A DNA stretch of 64,000 bases from NCBI GenBank assembly GCA_963798655.1, contig CAWCUH010000004.1:1-64000 (forward strand), read 5' to 3'. The stretch is from CAVSMC01 sp963798655 (GTDB taxonomy: Bacteria; Pseudomonadota; Gammaproteobacteria; Burkholderiales; Casimicrobiaceae). This document shows, piece after piece, positions 18,355 through 25,911 of the stretch (its first letter is position 1; each line of letters opens with the position of its first letter). The notes under the pieces were generated by a model that saw nothing but the letters and a program-made list of their open reading frames with translations, made no database searches and was not told the DNA's origin. The position numbers and the translations under genes were made by a program.

Positions 18355-19461
18355 ATGACCTACGAGCACGGTCGCGGCGCGACGTTCAATCCCGGCAATC
18401 GCTACCGCCGCGACGAGCGCGTCGCGGTCGACGACGGCTGGGCGCCGCTCGCGCCGGCAGACGACGATGATGCGCCACCGCCGCTCAAGACGACGGTGAC
18501 GATCGTGCCGTCGCGCACGATCATCGCGCGCAACGCATCGCCCGACGTTCCGTTCTCGCAATCGATCAATCCGTACCAGGGCTGCGAGCACGGCTGCATC
18601 TACTGCTACGCGCGACCGACGCACGCATACCACGACCTGTCGCCCGGACTCGATTTCGAGACGAAGCTCTTCGCGAAGCCGAACGCGGCGGAGCTCTTGC
18701 GCGCCGAGCTCGCGAAGCCCGGCTACGTCTGCGATCCGATCGCGCTCGGCACGAACACCGATCCGTACCAGCCGATCGAGCGCGAATGGAAGGTCACGCG
18801 CTCGGTGCTGCAGGTGCTCGCCGACTGCGAGCATCCGTTCTCGATCGTCACCAAGTCGGCGCTGGTCGAGCGCGACATCGACGTGATCGCGCCGATGGCG
18901 GCGAAGAACATGGCGCGCGTGTTCCTGTCGATCACCACGCTCGACAAGGAGCTCGCGCGCAGGCTCGAGGCACGCGCGGCGGCGCCGCATCGCCGGCTGC
19001 AGACGCTGCGCACTCTGTCGTCGGCGGGCATTCCGGTCGGCGTGATGGTCGCGCCGGTCATTCCGCAGCTCAACGACAAGGACCTCGAGGCGATCCTCGA
19101 AGCGGCGGCCGAGGCGGGCGCGACGGGCGCAGGCTGGGTGATGCTGCGGCTGCCGCTCGAGGTGGCGCCGCTCTTCCGCGAATGGCTCGACGCCCACTAT
19201 CCGCTGCGCGCCGCGCACGTGATGAGCGTCGTGCAGCAGCTACGCGGCGGCCGCGACTACGAATCGCAGTGGGGTGCGCGAATGCGCGGCCGCGGCGCGT
19301 TCGCCGACCTGATCGAGCAGCGCTTCCGCATCGCGGCAGCACGGCTGGGACTCAACGGCGAGAGCGCGCCGTTCGACACGTCGCGCTTCCGACCTCCGGT
19401 TGCGCCGGCGAAAGCGAGGCCGCGAGCGCTGATGAACGATCGGCAGCTCGATCTGTTCTGA
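18355..19461 (+). CDS. SplB-like radical SAM protein (PA0069 family)
   Basis: 368 aa. The radical SAM cluster motif is GCEHGCIYCYARPTH (C-x3-C-x2-C), preceded by SINPYQGCEHG as in spore photoproduct lyase-like enzymes. LGTNTDPYQPIEREWKVTR and VMVAPVIPQLND are further family blocks. The C-terminus ends NDRQLDLF. The natural substrate of this non-sporulating branch is not established; DNA repair has been suggested by similarity only. Monocistronic, between two REP-like elements. Confidence 0.9.
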   Translation: MTYEHGRGATFNPGNRYRRDERVAVDDGWAPLAPADDDDAPPPLKTTVTIVPSRTIIARNASPDVPFSQSINPYQGCEHGCIYCYARPTHAYHDLSPGLDFETKLFAKPNAAELLRAELAKPGYVCDPIALGTNTDPYQPIEREWKVTRSVLQVLADCEHPFSIVTKSALVERDIDVIAPMAAKNMARVFLSITTLDKELARRLEARAAAPHRRLQTLRTLSSAGIPVGVMVAPVIPQLNDKDLEAILEAAAEAGATGAGWVMLRLPLEVAPLFREWLDAHYPLRAAHVMSVVQQLRGGRDYESQWGARMRGRGAFADLIEQRFRIAAARLGLNGESAPFDTSRFRPPVAPAKARPRALMNDRQLDLF

Positions 19462-19468
19462 ATGCCGT

Positions 19469-19541
19469 CGTCTTCGCGAGCGCGGGAACTCGGCGACTTC
19501 GTCGCAACGCCGCTGGATTCCCGCGTGCGCGGGAATGACGA
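19469..19541. repeat. REP-like palindromic element (family A)
   Basis: Two diverged arms, GCGAGCGCGGGAACTCGG and CTGGATTCCCGCGTGCGCGG followed by GAATGACGAG. Directly followed by the 122-bp repeat array. Confidence 0.65.
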
Positions 19542-19554
19542 GCGCCCTACGCAG

Positions 19555-19581
19555 CCCCGAGTCGCTGCTTGCGACTCGGGG
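19555..19581. terminator. Strong hairpin, possible bidirectional terminator
   Basis: A perfect 11-bp stem (CCCCGAGTCGC / GCGACTCGGGG) with a 5-nt loop. No U-tract follows. It lies between converging genes, the radical SAM gene (+) and the TonB receptor (-), and marks the head of the 122-bp array. Confidence 0.5.
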
Positions 19582-19959
19582 CCCCTGCTCGCTGCTCACA
19601 CGCGCGGCCTCCGCACGGCCTGATGACTCGAGCGCCGAGCGGTCGGCCGCAAGCGCCGACTCGCGAAGGTTCGCATCCCCATGGCGCGCCGCGCCATGGG
19701 GCCCCTGCTCACCGCTCACACGCGCGGCCTCCGCACGGCCTTGATTGATCGCAACGCCGAGCGGTCGGCCGCAAGCGCCGACTCGCGAAGGTTCGCATCC
19801 CCATGGCGCGCCGCGCCATGGGGCCCCTGCTCACCGCTCACACGCGCGGCCTCCGCACGGCCTTGATTGATCGCAACGCCGAGCGGTCGGCCGCAAGCGC
19901 CGACTCGCGAAGGTTCGCATCCCCATGGCGCGCCGCGCCATGGGGCCCCTGCTCACCGC
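19561..19959. repeat. 122-bp tandem repeat array with palindromic cores
   Basis: One diverged 120-bp unit (19561-19680), two identical 122-bp units (19681-19802 and 19803-19924) and a partial fourth (19925-19959). Each junction of the intact units carries a 25-bp near-perfect palindrome, CCCCATGGCGCG and its complement around one central C (for example 19677-19701). The diverged unit has a different hairpin at the same place (19555-19581). Open frames through it are a by-product of composition. The array fills the 506-bp gap between the radical SAM and TonB receptor genes and ends 8 bp from the receptor stop codon. Confidence 0.95.
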
Positions 19960-19967
19960 TCGCGGCG

Positions 19968-22640
19968 CTACTTGAACGCGTAGCTGATGGACCCGTACCA
20001 GAAGCGCCCGCGCGGATCGGCGTACGACGGGTCGTAGCCGATCTGGAACGTGAACGTCTGGTTGGTGAACGGCGGCGCGCGATCGAAGATGTTCTTCGCG
20101 CCAACGGTGAGCGTCGTGTTCTTGAACCCGGTATAGCGCGCCTGCAGGTCGTACAACTCGTAGGCGCCGACTCTGCGCGGCTCGTTGTCGAGGTTGGTGA
20201 ACGCGTCGGTGTAGCCCGAGCCGTACGTCTGCGCGAGCGTGGCGCCCCACGGACCACGCTCCCAGTCCACCGTCGCATAGTGCTTCCAGCGGTTGATCGT
20301 GCCGATCGTGCCGCTCGACGTCCCGACGAAGCCGACCCACGTGCCGTCGAGCTGCTGCACGTTGTACGAGTGATAGTACGTGCCGTTCAGCGCAAGCCGG
20401 AACTGGCCGATCTCCGTCTTCGGCAGCCGATAGCGCGCGTCGACGTCGACGCCCTTCATCCTCGTCGCGCCGAGATTCGCGTTCGTCGTCACGATGCTCG
20501 AGATCGGTCCCGGCAGGTTCGGAAAGTTCGGGTCGACCGGGCCCCGCGTGACGTATTGGCCGTACTGATTGAGGTCGCCGAGGATCGTCGCGGCGTTCAG
20601 GATGCCGACGAGCCCGGTGACGTTGATCTTGAACGCGTCGAGCGCGATCGACAGGCCTTCGATCGGCTCGAACACCATGCCGAGGGTCCACTGCTCGGAC
20701 TTCTCCGGCTTCAGGTCGGGGTTGCCGCCCTGGATGCTGACGAACTGCGTCGTGCAGTCGTTCACCGCATCGTGGGTGACCGGACAGCGCAGCGGATCGG
20801 AGAGCCCCGCCTGCGTGTTGGTCGTCACCTGCGGCGTCAGCAGCTCCGGCAGGCTCGGCGCGCGAAAGCCGGTTCCCCACGCGGTGCGCAGCAGCACCGA
20901 GCGCGTGGGCTGCCAGCGCAGTGAAAGCTTCGGATTGGTCGTCGAGCCGAAGTCGCTGTAGTGGTCGTAGCGCACCGCCGCGTTGCCCTCGAGCGTCTTC
21001 ACGATCGGCGCATTGAACTCCGCGAAGAACGCATACGCATTGCGATCGCCGTTCGTCGACGGATTGGCGGTGCCGTAGCCGACGATGTCGCCGGTCGACA
21101 GGATCGGCGCGGAGTTCTGGTCGAGCTTCTCCTTGCGGAATTCCCCGCCGAGCGCCATCGACAGCGGGCCGGCCGGCAGCTTCCACACATCGCCCGAGAC
21201 CTTGCCGTCGAACGCGTTCACCGTCGCCTTCGAGTTGCGCGCGTCGGCGTTGAGCCATGTCCGGTGCAATTCGTCGATGATGTCCGGCGTGTTCGTCGCG
21301 AACGGATTGACGCGCCCGCTGCTGATCAGCGGCAGCAGCGCCGCCTGGCTCGAGTAGCCGGTGTTCAGGTGATCGACGTCCTTCGATTCGTTGTAGCTGT
21401 ACGCGGCCTCGTAGTCCCAGTTCTTGATCGTGCCTTTGATGCCCCCGACAAAGCGCAGCTGCTCGGAGGTCGTCGTGCTGTCGCGCAGCCCGAGGTCGAA
21501 CGGCCGCCATTGGACGTTGAGCGGCTGGCCGTCGATGCCGAACTGCTGCGCGAACGCGTGCGGATAGTACGGGCTCGACGCCGGCAGGAAGAAGCCGGGC
21601 GCGCCCGGTCCGGTGCTCGGGAACAACGTGCCGAGCGAGATCGGCGCCGGCTGCAGCACGAAGTTGTACTCGTTGTGCGTGTACGTCGCCTGCCCGAACA
21701 GCCGCTGCTGCGGCGCGAACTCCCACGTGCCCTTCGCGATCACGTTGTAGCGATCGGTCTTCGGGATGACGCCGAGGAACGGATTGGGATCGAAGCGGCA
21801 CTGATCCGGAAAGAACACGTCGACGATCGACGGCGAGCAGTTGGGAAACGCCGGATTGCGATTGCCGACCCCGGGAATGTTGACGTTGGCGGGAAACGTG
21901 CGGCCCGAAGTGATGTCGACGCCTTCGTCCGGGTAGTACGACGATGCCGTCCACGGCCGCTCGCGCCCGAACATCGCGTCCTGATGGAAATAGCTCGCGG
22001 TGGCGAACGCGTTGAACTTGTCCTTCGCGAGATCGCCCCAGCCGATCGTCGCGGAATACGTCTGCTCGCCGCCGCCGCCTTGCTGGGAGTCGCCGTAGTA
22101 CGCCGACGCCTCGGCGCCGCGGAAGTCGTTGCGCAGGATGAAGTTGATGACGCCGCCGATCGCGTCCGATCCGTAGATCGCCGACGCGCCGTCCTTCAGC
22201 ACCTCGATGCGCTCGATGGCGGAGAGCGGGATCGCGCCGAGGTCGACGGCCGTTCCGTCGTGCGCGTAGTTCGCGAGGCGGCGGCCGTCGAGCAGCACCA
22301 GCGTGCGCTGGTAGCCGAGCCCGCGCAGCGACGCACCGGCGAAGCCGATGCGCGCGCTGTCGGCGAACGCCTGCGCGAGCGGGTAGTTGAGCGTGCTGCT
22401 GTTGACCGCGATGCGGTCGAGCAGCTCGGCCGCCGTCTGCACGCCGGAACGCGTGATCTCTTCGCGCGTGATCGTCTGCACCGGCAGCGCGCTTTCGGCC
22501 TCGACGCGCTTGATGTTCGAGCCGGTCACTTCGACGCGGATGTCCTGCGCGCCGGCGGGCGTTGCCGCCGGCGCGATCAGCCCGGCCGCGACACCCGCGG
22601 CGACGACGATCTTCCTCCGCCGTGCCTTCATCGCTTTCAT
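19968..22640 (-). CDS. TonB-dependent outer-membrane receptor
   Basis: 890 aa. A signal peptide (AAGVAAGLIAPAATPAGAQD) precedes the plug domain: VEVTGSNIKRVEAESALPVQ (TonB-box region), LLDGRRLANYAHDG and IEVLKDGASAIYGSDAIGGV. The barrel follows, with TGFRAPSLPELL and NPDLKPEKSEQWTLG, and it ends in the usual aromatic C-terminal strand (YGSISYAFK). The plug and N-terminal type resemble receptors for carbohydrates or other organic ligands more than known siderophore receptors; the ligand is unknown. A purine-rich GGGGACCTCAT precedes ATG 22640. Divergent from the MocR regulator, which may control it. Confidence 0.93.
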   Translation of the reverse strand: MKAMKARRRKIVVAAGVAAGLIAPAATPAGAQDIRVEVTGSNIKRVEAESALPVQTITREEITRSGVQTAAELLDRIAVNSSTLNYPLAQAFADSARIGFAGASLRGLGYQRTLVLLDGRRLANYAHDGTAVDLGAIPLSAIERIEVLKDGASAIYGSDAIGGVINFILRNDFRGAEASAYYGDSQQGGGGEQTYSATIGWGDLAKDKFNAFATASYFHQDAMFGRERPWTASSYYPDEGVDITSGRTFPANVNIPGVGNRNPAFPNCSPSIVDVFFPDQCRFDPNPFLGVIPKTDRYNVIAKGTWEFAPQQRLFGQATYTHNEYNFVLQPAPISLGTLFPSTGPGAPGFFLPASSPYYPHAFAQQFGIDGQPLNVQWRPFDLGLRDSTTTSEQLRFVGGIKGTIKNWDYEAAYSYNESKDVDHLNTGYSSQAALLPLISSGRVNPFATNTPDIIDELHRTWLNADARNSKATVNAFDGKVSGDVWKLPAGPLSMALGGEFRKEKLDQNSAPILSTGDIVGYGTANPSTNGDRNAYAFFAEFNAPIVKTLEGNAAVRYDHYSDFGSTTNPKLSLRWQPTRSVLLRTAWGTGFRAPSLPELLTPQVTTNTQAGLSDPLRCPVTHDAVNDCTTQFVSIQGGNPDLKPEKSEQWTLGMVFEPIEGLSIALDAFKINVTGLVGILNAATILGDLNQYGQYVTRGPVDPNFPNLPGPISSIVTTNANLGATRMKGVDVDARYRLPKTEIGQFRLALNGTYYHSYNVQQLDGTWVGFVGTSSGTIGTINRWKHYATVDWERGPWGATLAQTYGSGYTDAFTNLDNEPRRVGAYELYDLQARYTGFKNTTLTVGAKNIFDRAPPFTNQTFTFQIGYDPSYADPRGRFWYGSISYAFK

Positions 22641-23093
22641 ATGAGGTCCCCCCACGAGTCGTTGTCCGATGACCGACGAAGCGTAGGAGTCGCCGAGAAA
22701 CGGTCGCAAGGGCATGTTGGTGAACCGATGCACGCGGTGGGCGAACGGCGCGCCGCGCGAGGCGAACCGCGCGACGGCGCGGATCGGTGCGCCGTTCGCG
22801 CGCGACGCACGAGCGCGCGGCGACGCAATGCGCGCAATTCGCTGAACCGGGCTGAGCGCGACTCGAGCGAGACGCGAGCGGAGGGCCGGGGCGCCGATGA
22901 ATTCGGAGGCGACTGGGGGTCCCCAACGAAAGTGTGTGCCAGCGACACCCCGGTGTTGCGAAGTGTACGAAGCGACGGCGCGAACGCAACGCCGAATGGG
23001 CGAAGCGACGGCTTCGCACGGCGAGCGGCGCGATCGACGCGGCGAACCGCGCGCGCGTGGCAGAATCGCACGCGCATGCGGCACGCTTCGACG
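22641..23093. other. Gene-free divergent spacer
   Basis: About 450 bp between the TonB receptor and the MocR gene. A candidate -10 for the regulator, CAGAAT at 23061-23066, is visible. The rest is GC-rich with several short inverted runs of GGCGCGCCGCGCG type. No conserved ORF, RNA gene or repeat-family member was recognised. Confidence 0.5.
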
Positions 23094-24542
23094 ATGATCT
23101 CTTCGCTCACCGGCTACATCGCGCCGCACATCGCGCACGGCATCCATTCGGCGCCGCTTTACCTGCGCCTGCAGCGCGCGCTGCGCGAAGCGATCCGCAC
23201 GGGCCGGGTCGGCGACGGCGAGCGGCTGCCGGCGACGCGCGCGCTCGCGGTCGATCTCGGCATCGCGCGCAAGACCGTCGAATCGGCCTATTCGGCGCTC
23301 GAGAACGAAGGACTGATCGAGCGCCGTGTCGGCGACGGAAGCTATGCGCGCTGCGCGCAGCCCGAACGGGCGCTCGGCGTTGGCAGCGCCGTGTCGCGCG
23401 ACATGCGCGCGGCCGCCGGCGGCTGGATGCGCATCGGCGGAGCGCAGCCGTTCGCCGTCGCCACGCCGGCGCTCGATGCGTTTCCGGTGGCGACCTGGCG
23501 GCGGCTGCTGCAGCAGCGGATTCGGCTCGGCGGCGACGAGCTGCTCGCATGCGGCGACGCGCAAGGCTATCCGCCGCTGCGCGAAGCGATCGCGCAGTAC
23601 GCCGGCGCGTCGCGCGGCGTGCGTTGCAGGGCGTCGCAAGTGATTGTCGTCGCGAGCTCGCAGATCGGCCTCGAGCTCATCGTTCGACTCGCGATCGAAC
23701 GTGGCGAGCGCGCATGGATCGAGGATCCGGGCTACCCCGGCGCCCGGGCGGCGCTCACCGCCGCGGGCGCGCGCATCGTGCCCGTGGCGGTCGACGCGAA
23801 CGGCATCGACGTCGCGTCGGCGATCCGGCTCGCGCCGCGCGCGCGCCTGGCCTACGTGACGCCGTCGCACCAGTTCCCGACGGGCGTCACGCTGTCGCTC
23901 GCACGCCGTCACGCGCTGCTCGACTGGGCGGCGCGTGCCAATGCGTGGATCGTCGAGGACGACTACGACCACGAGTTCCGCCACGCCGGCCGTCCGCAGC
24001 CGCCGCTGCAGGCGCAGGGCGACGATCGCGTGTTCTACGTCGGAACGTTCACCAACACGCTGTTCCCCGGGCTGCGGCTCGCGTACCTGATTGCGCCGGT
24101 GCGCTTCGTCGCGCGACTCGTCGCCGCGCGCAAGACGCTCGACGGCGGCATGCCGACGCTTCCGCAGGCGGTGCTCCACGACTTCATCGACCATGGATAC
24201 TTCGCCGCGCACCTTGCGCGCATGGCGCGGCTCTATCGCGCGCGGCGCGCCGTGCTCGAGCGCGAGTTCGCCGCGCGGCTGGGCGGGCGGATGACGCTGC
24301 GCGACACCGAGACCGGAGTGCACATGCTGGCCGAGTTCAGCGCGCCGGTGAACGACGCGGCGTTCGCCGCGCGGGCGCGCGCGACCGGCGTCGATTTGAC
24401 CGCGCTGTCGTGCTTCTTCGCCGATGCGGCGAGCGCCCGCCCCGGGCTCCTGCTCGGCTATGCAAGCCTCACGCCGCAGCAGATCCGCGAAGGCGTTGCC
24501 GCGATCGCGTCGCTGCTCGCGACCGCGCCCGCCTCCGGTTAG
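23094..24542 (+). CDS. MocR/PdxR-family regulator lacking the PLP lysine
   Basis: 482 aa: an N-terminal GntR-type winged helix (PLYLRLQRALREAIRTGRV, LAVDLGIARKTVESAYSALE) fused to an aminotransferase fold. The fold keeps YVTPSHQFPTGVT, IVEDDYDHEFRHAGRP and the phosphate-region Arg of FPGLRLAY. At the Schiff-base position, where the family has GTFSK-x-LFP, this protein has GTFTNTLFP: Asn321, codon AAC at 24054-24056. It therefore should not form an internal aldimine. An in-frame ATG at 23076 is an alternative start. Divergent from the TonB receptor. Family members sense PLP or related ligands and regulate neighbours. Confidence 0.9.
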   Translation: MISSLTGYIAPHIAHGIHSAPLYLRLQRALREAIRTGRVGDGERLPATRALAVDLGIARKTVESAYSALENEGLIERRVGDGSYARCAQPERALGVGSAVSRDMRAAAGGWMRIGGAQPFAVATPALDAFPVATWRRLLQQRIRLGGDELLACGDAQGYPPLREAIAQYAGASRGVRCRASQVIVVASSQIGLELIVRLAIERGERAWIEDPGYPGARAALTAAGARIVPVAVDANGIDVASAIRLAPRARLAYVTPSHQFPTGVTLSLARRHALLDWAARANAWIVEDDYDHEFRHAGRPQPPLQAQGDDRVFYVGTFTNTLFPGLRLAYLIAPVRFVARLVAARKTLDGGMPTLPQAVLHDFIDHGYFAAHLARMARLYRARRAVLEREFAARLGGRMTLRDTETGVHMLAEFSAPVNDAAFAARARATGVDLTALSCFFADAASARPGLLLGYASLTPQQIREGVAAIASLLATAPASG

Positions 24543-24616
24543 CGAGGAGTCCATTGCCGGACCGGCCAGGGAGGCCAATGGCGCCGGCGGCGGGACGCGC
24601 GGTTACGCTCGCCACG

Positions 24617-25147
24617 ATGACGACCCGGCGTGCATTGCCGATTGCGATAGCGGGCGCATGCGCCATCGCGGCCGGGGCGCGGGCGGCCGCGCCGGATGCG
24701 TGCTCCGCGCCGCAGATCCACCAGTTCGACTTCTGGATCGGCGACTGGGACGCCGCGTGGACGGCGGAGGACGGCAAGCCGGCTCGTGGCACCAATCGCG
24801 TCGAGCGGATCCTCGACGGCTGTGTCGTCGCCGAGACATTCGAGGCCGCCGACGGCGAGCGCACGTTCCGCGGCCGCAGCCATTCGGTCTGGGATCCTCG
24901 GGCGCAGCTCTGGCGCCAGACATGGGTCGACAACAACGGAAGCTACCTCGACTTCACCGGCGGCATGTCGGGCGAGCGGATGATCCTGCGCCGCGACGCG
25001 ACGCTCGCCGACGGCAGCCGTGCGCAGCAGCGCATGGTGTTCCGCGCGATCGAGCGCGATCGCTTCGACTGGGACTGGGAAGTCTCGCGCGACGGCGGCG
25101 CGACATGGCAACTGCGCTGGCAGATCCGCTACACGCGCCGCCGCTGA
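24617..25147 (+). CDS. Small secreted protein, DUF1579-like
   Basis: 176 aa. A signal peptide (LPIAIAGACAIAAGARAAA) precedes a domain starting IHQFDFWIGDWDAAW with IHQFDFWIGDW typical of DUF1579-like/lipocalin-type proteins. Later blocks are GCVVAETFEA, SYLDFTGGMSGERMILRR and a C-terminal WQLRWQIRYTRR. Probably periplasmic; function unknown. An upstream in-frame ATG at 24578 would precede the signal and is less likely. It lies 75 nt after the MocR gene and may be co-transcribed. Confidence 0.78.
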   Translation: MTTRRALPIAIAGACAIAAGARAAAPDACSAPQIHQFDFWIGDWDAAWTAEDGKPARGTNRVERILDGCVVAETFEAADGERTFRGRSHSVWDPRAQLWRQTWVDNNGSYLDFTGGMSGERMILRRDATLADGSRAQQRMVFRAIERDRFDWDWEVSRDGGATWQLRWQIRYTRRR

Positions 25148-25256
25148 GCCGTCCGCCGCATTTCGTCGCCGCCCGCTGCGTCGCAGCGTCGCTCAGCGCC
25201 GCACGTCGCAACCTCGCTTGCAGCGTCCGTCGAAAGCGGCTATCGTCTCGCCATCG

Positions 25257-25270
25257 CTTGCATATGCAAG
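25257..25270. promoter_or_regulatory. Perfect 14-bp palindrome upstream of the LytTR gene
   Basis: CTTGCATATGCAAG, a perfect dyad in an otherwise GC-rich 240-bp spacer, about 120 bp upstream of the LytTR start. It stands out by its AT-rich centre. It could be an operator, perhaps for the LytTR protein itself, but LytTR proteins usually bind direct repeats. Confidence 0.4.
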
Positions 25271-25388
25271 TAACTGACGCGGACCGATCCGTACGCCGGA
25301 GCGATCGCCTGGCGCTGCGGCGGGCACGACGCGGTGCGCGGCCATCCGCCGGCGCCCGCGACGCGCGCGGCGCCGTTCGGAGGTCGAG

Positions 25389-25907
25389 GTGAGCATGCGG
25401 CAGAGCTGGCTGTCGGACGGCGGATGGCGCGGCGTCGCCGGCGCGGCACAGGACCCGCGGGACGAGCAGGCGCACGCAGCGACCGTCGTCCCGATCGCGA
25501 GCGCGGTGACCGAGAGCGATCCGTCGCGCGCCGCGATGGCGCCTGCGATCGAGCGCAGTGCGTACCTCTCGCGCATCGCCGTGCGCTCGCTCAACCGTCT
25601 GGTGATCGTTCCCGTTTCGTCGATCATCCGGCTGGAAGCCGAGGACAATTACGTGCGCATCTGGGCCGACCGTCCCTATCTGCACAAGGACACGCTGACC
25701 GCGCTGGTCGCGAAGCTCGATCCGCATCGCTTCCTGCGCGTGCACCGATCGCACGCGGTCGCGATCGACGCCGTGCGCGAGCTGCATCCACAGGTGCACG
25801 GCGAATACCTGATCGTGATGTCCGACGGCTCCGAGGTGACGTCGGGCCGAAGCTTCAAGGCGCGCGTGCAGGACGCGTTCGGGCTCGGCCGCGGCGGAGA
25901 GTTCTGA
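25389..25907 (+). CDS. LytTR DNA-binding regulator without receiver domain
   Basis: 172 aa from GTG 25389, which has GGAGG about 5 nt upstream; ATG 25395 is an alternative. The first 65 residues show no domain. The C-terminal 100 residues are a LytTR domain: VPVSSIIRLEAEDNYVRIWA, RFLRVHRSHAVAIDAVREL and IVMSDGSEVTSGRSFKARVQ. With no receiver domain, its activity must be controlled otherwise, by partner protein, redox or expression. It ends 4 nt before the convergent ligD stop. Confidence 0.88.
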   Translation: MSMRQSWLSDGGWRGVAGAAQDPRDEQAHAATVVPIASAVTESDPSRAAMAPAIERSAYLSRIAVRSLNRLVIVPVSSIIRLEAEDNYVRIWADRPYLHKDTLTALVAKLDPHRFLRVHRSHAVAIDAVRELHPQVHGEYLIVMSDGSEVTSGRSFKARVQDAFGLGRGGEF

Positions 25908-25911
25908 CGCG

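Noticed and set aside
19535..19866. Small ORFs inside the 122-bp repeats (61-69 codons)
   Set aside because: They exist only because the repeat unit is open in one frame; no ribosome-binding site and no domain.
23055..23075. Sigma-54 promoter (GTGGCAGAATCGCACGC) before the MocR gene
   Set aside because: The -24 GG is present but the -12 GC spacing and TTGC element do not fit; a sigma-70 -10 CAGAAT is the simpler reading.
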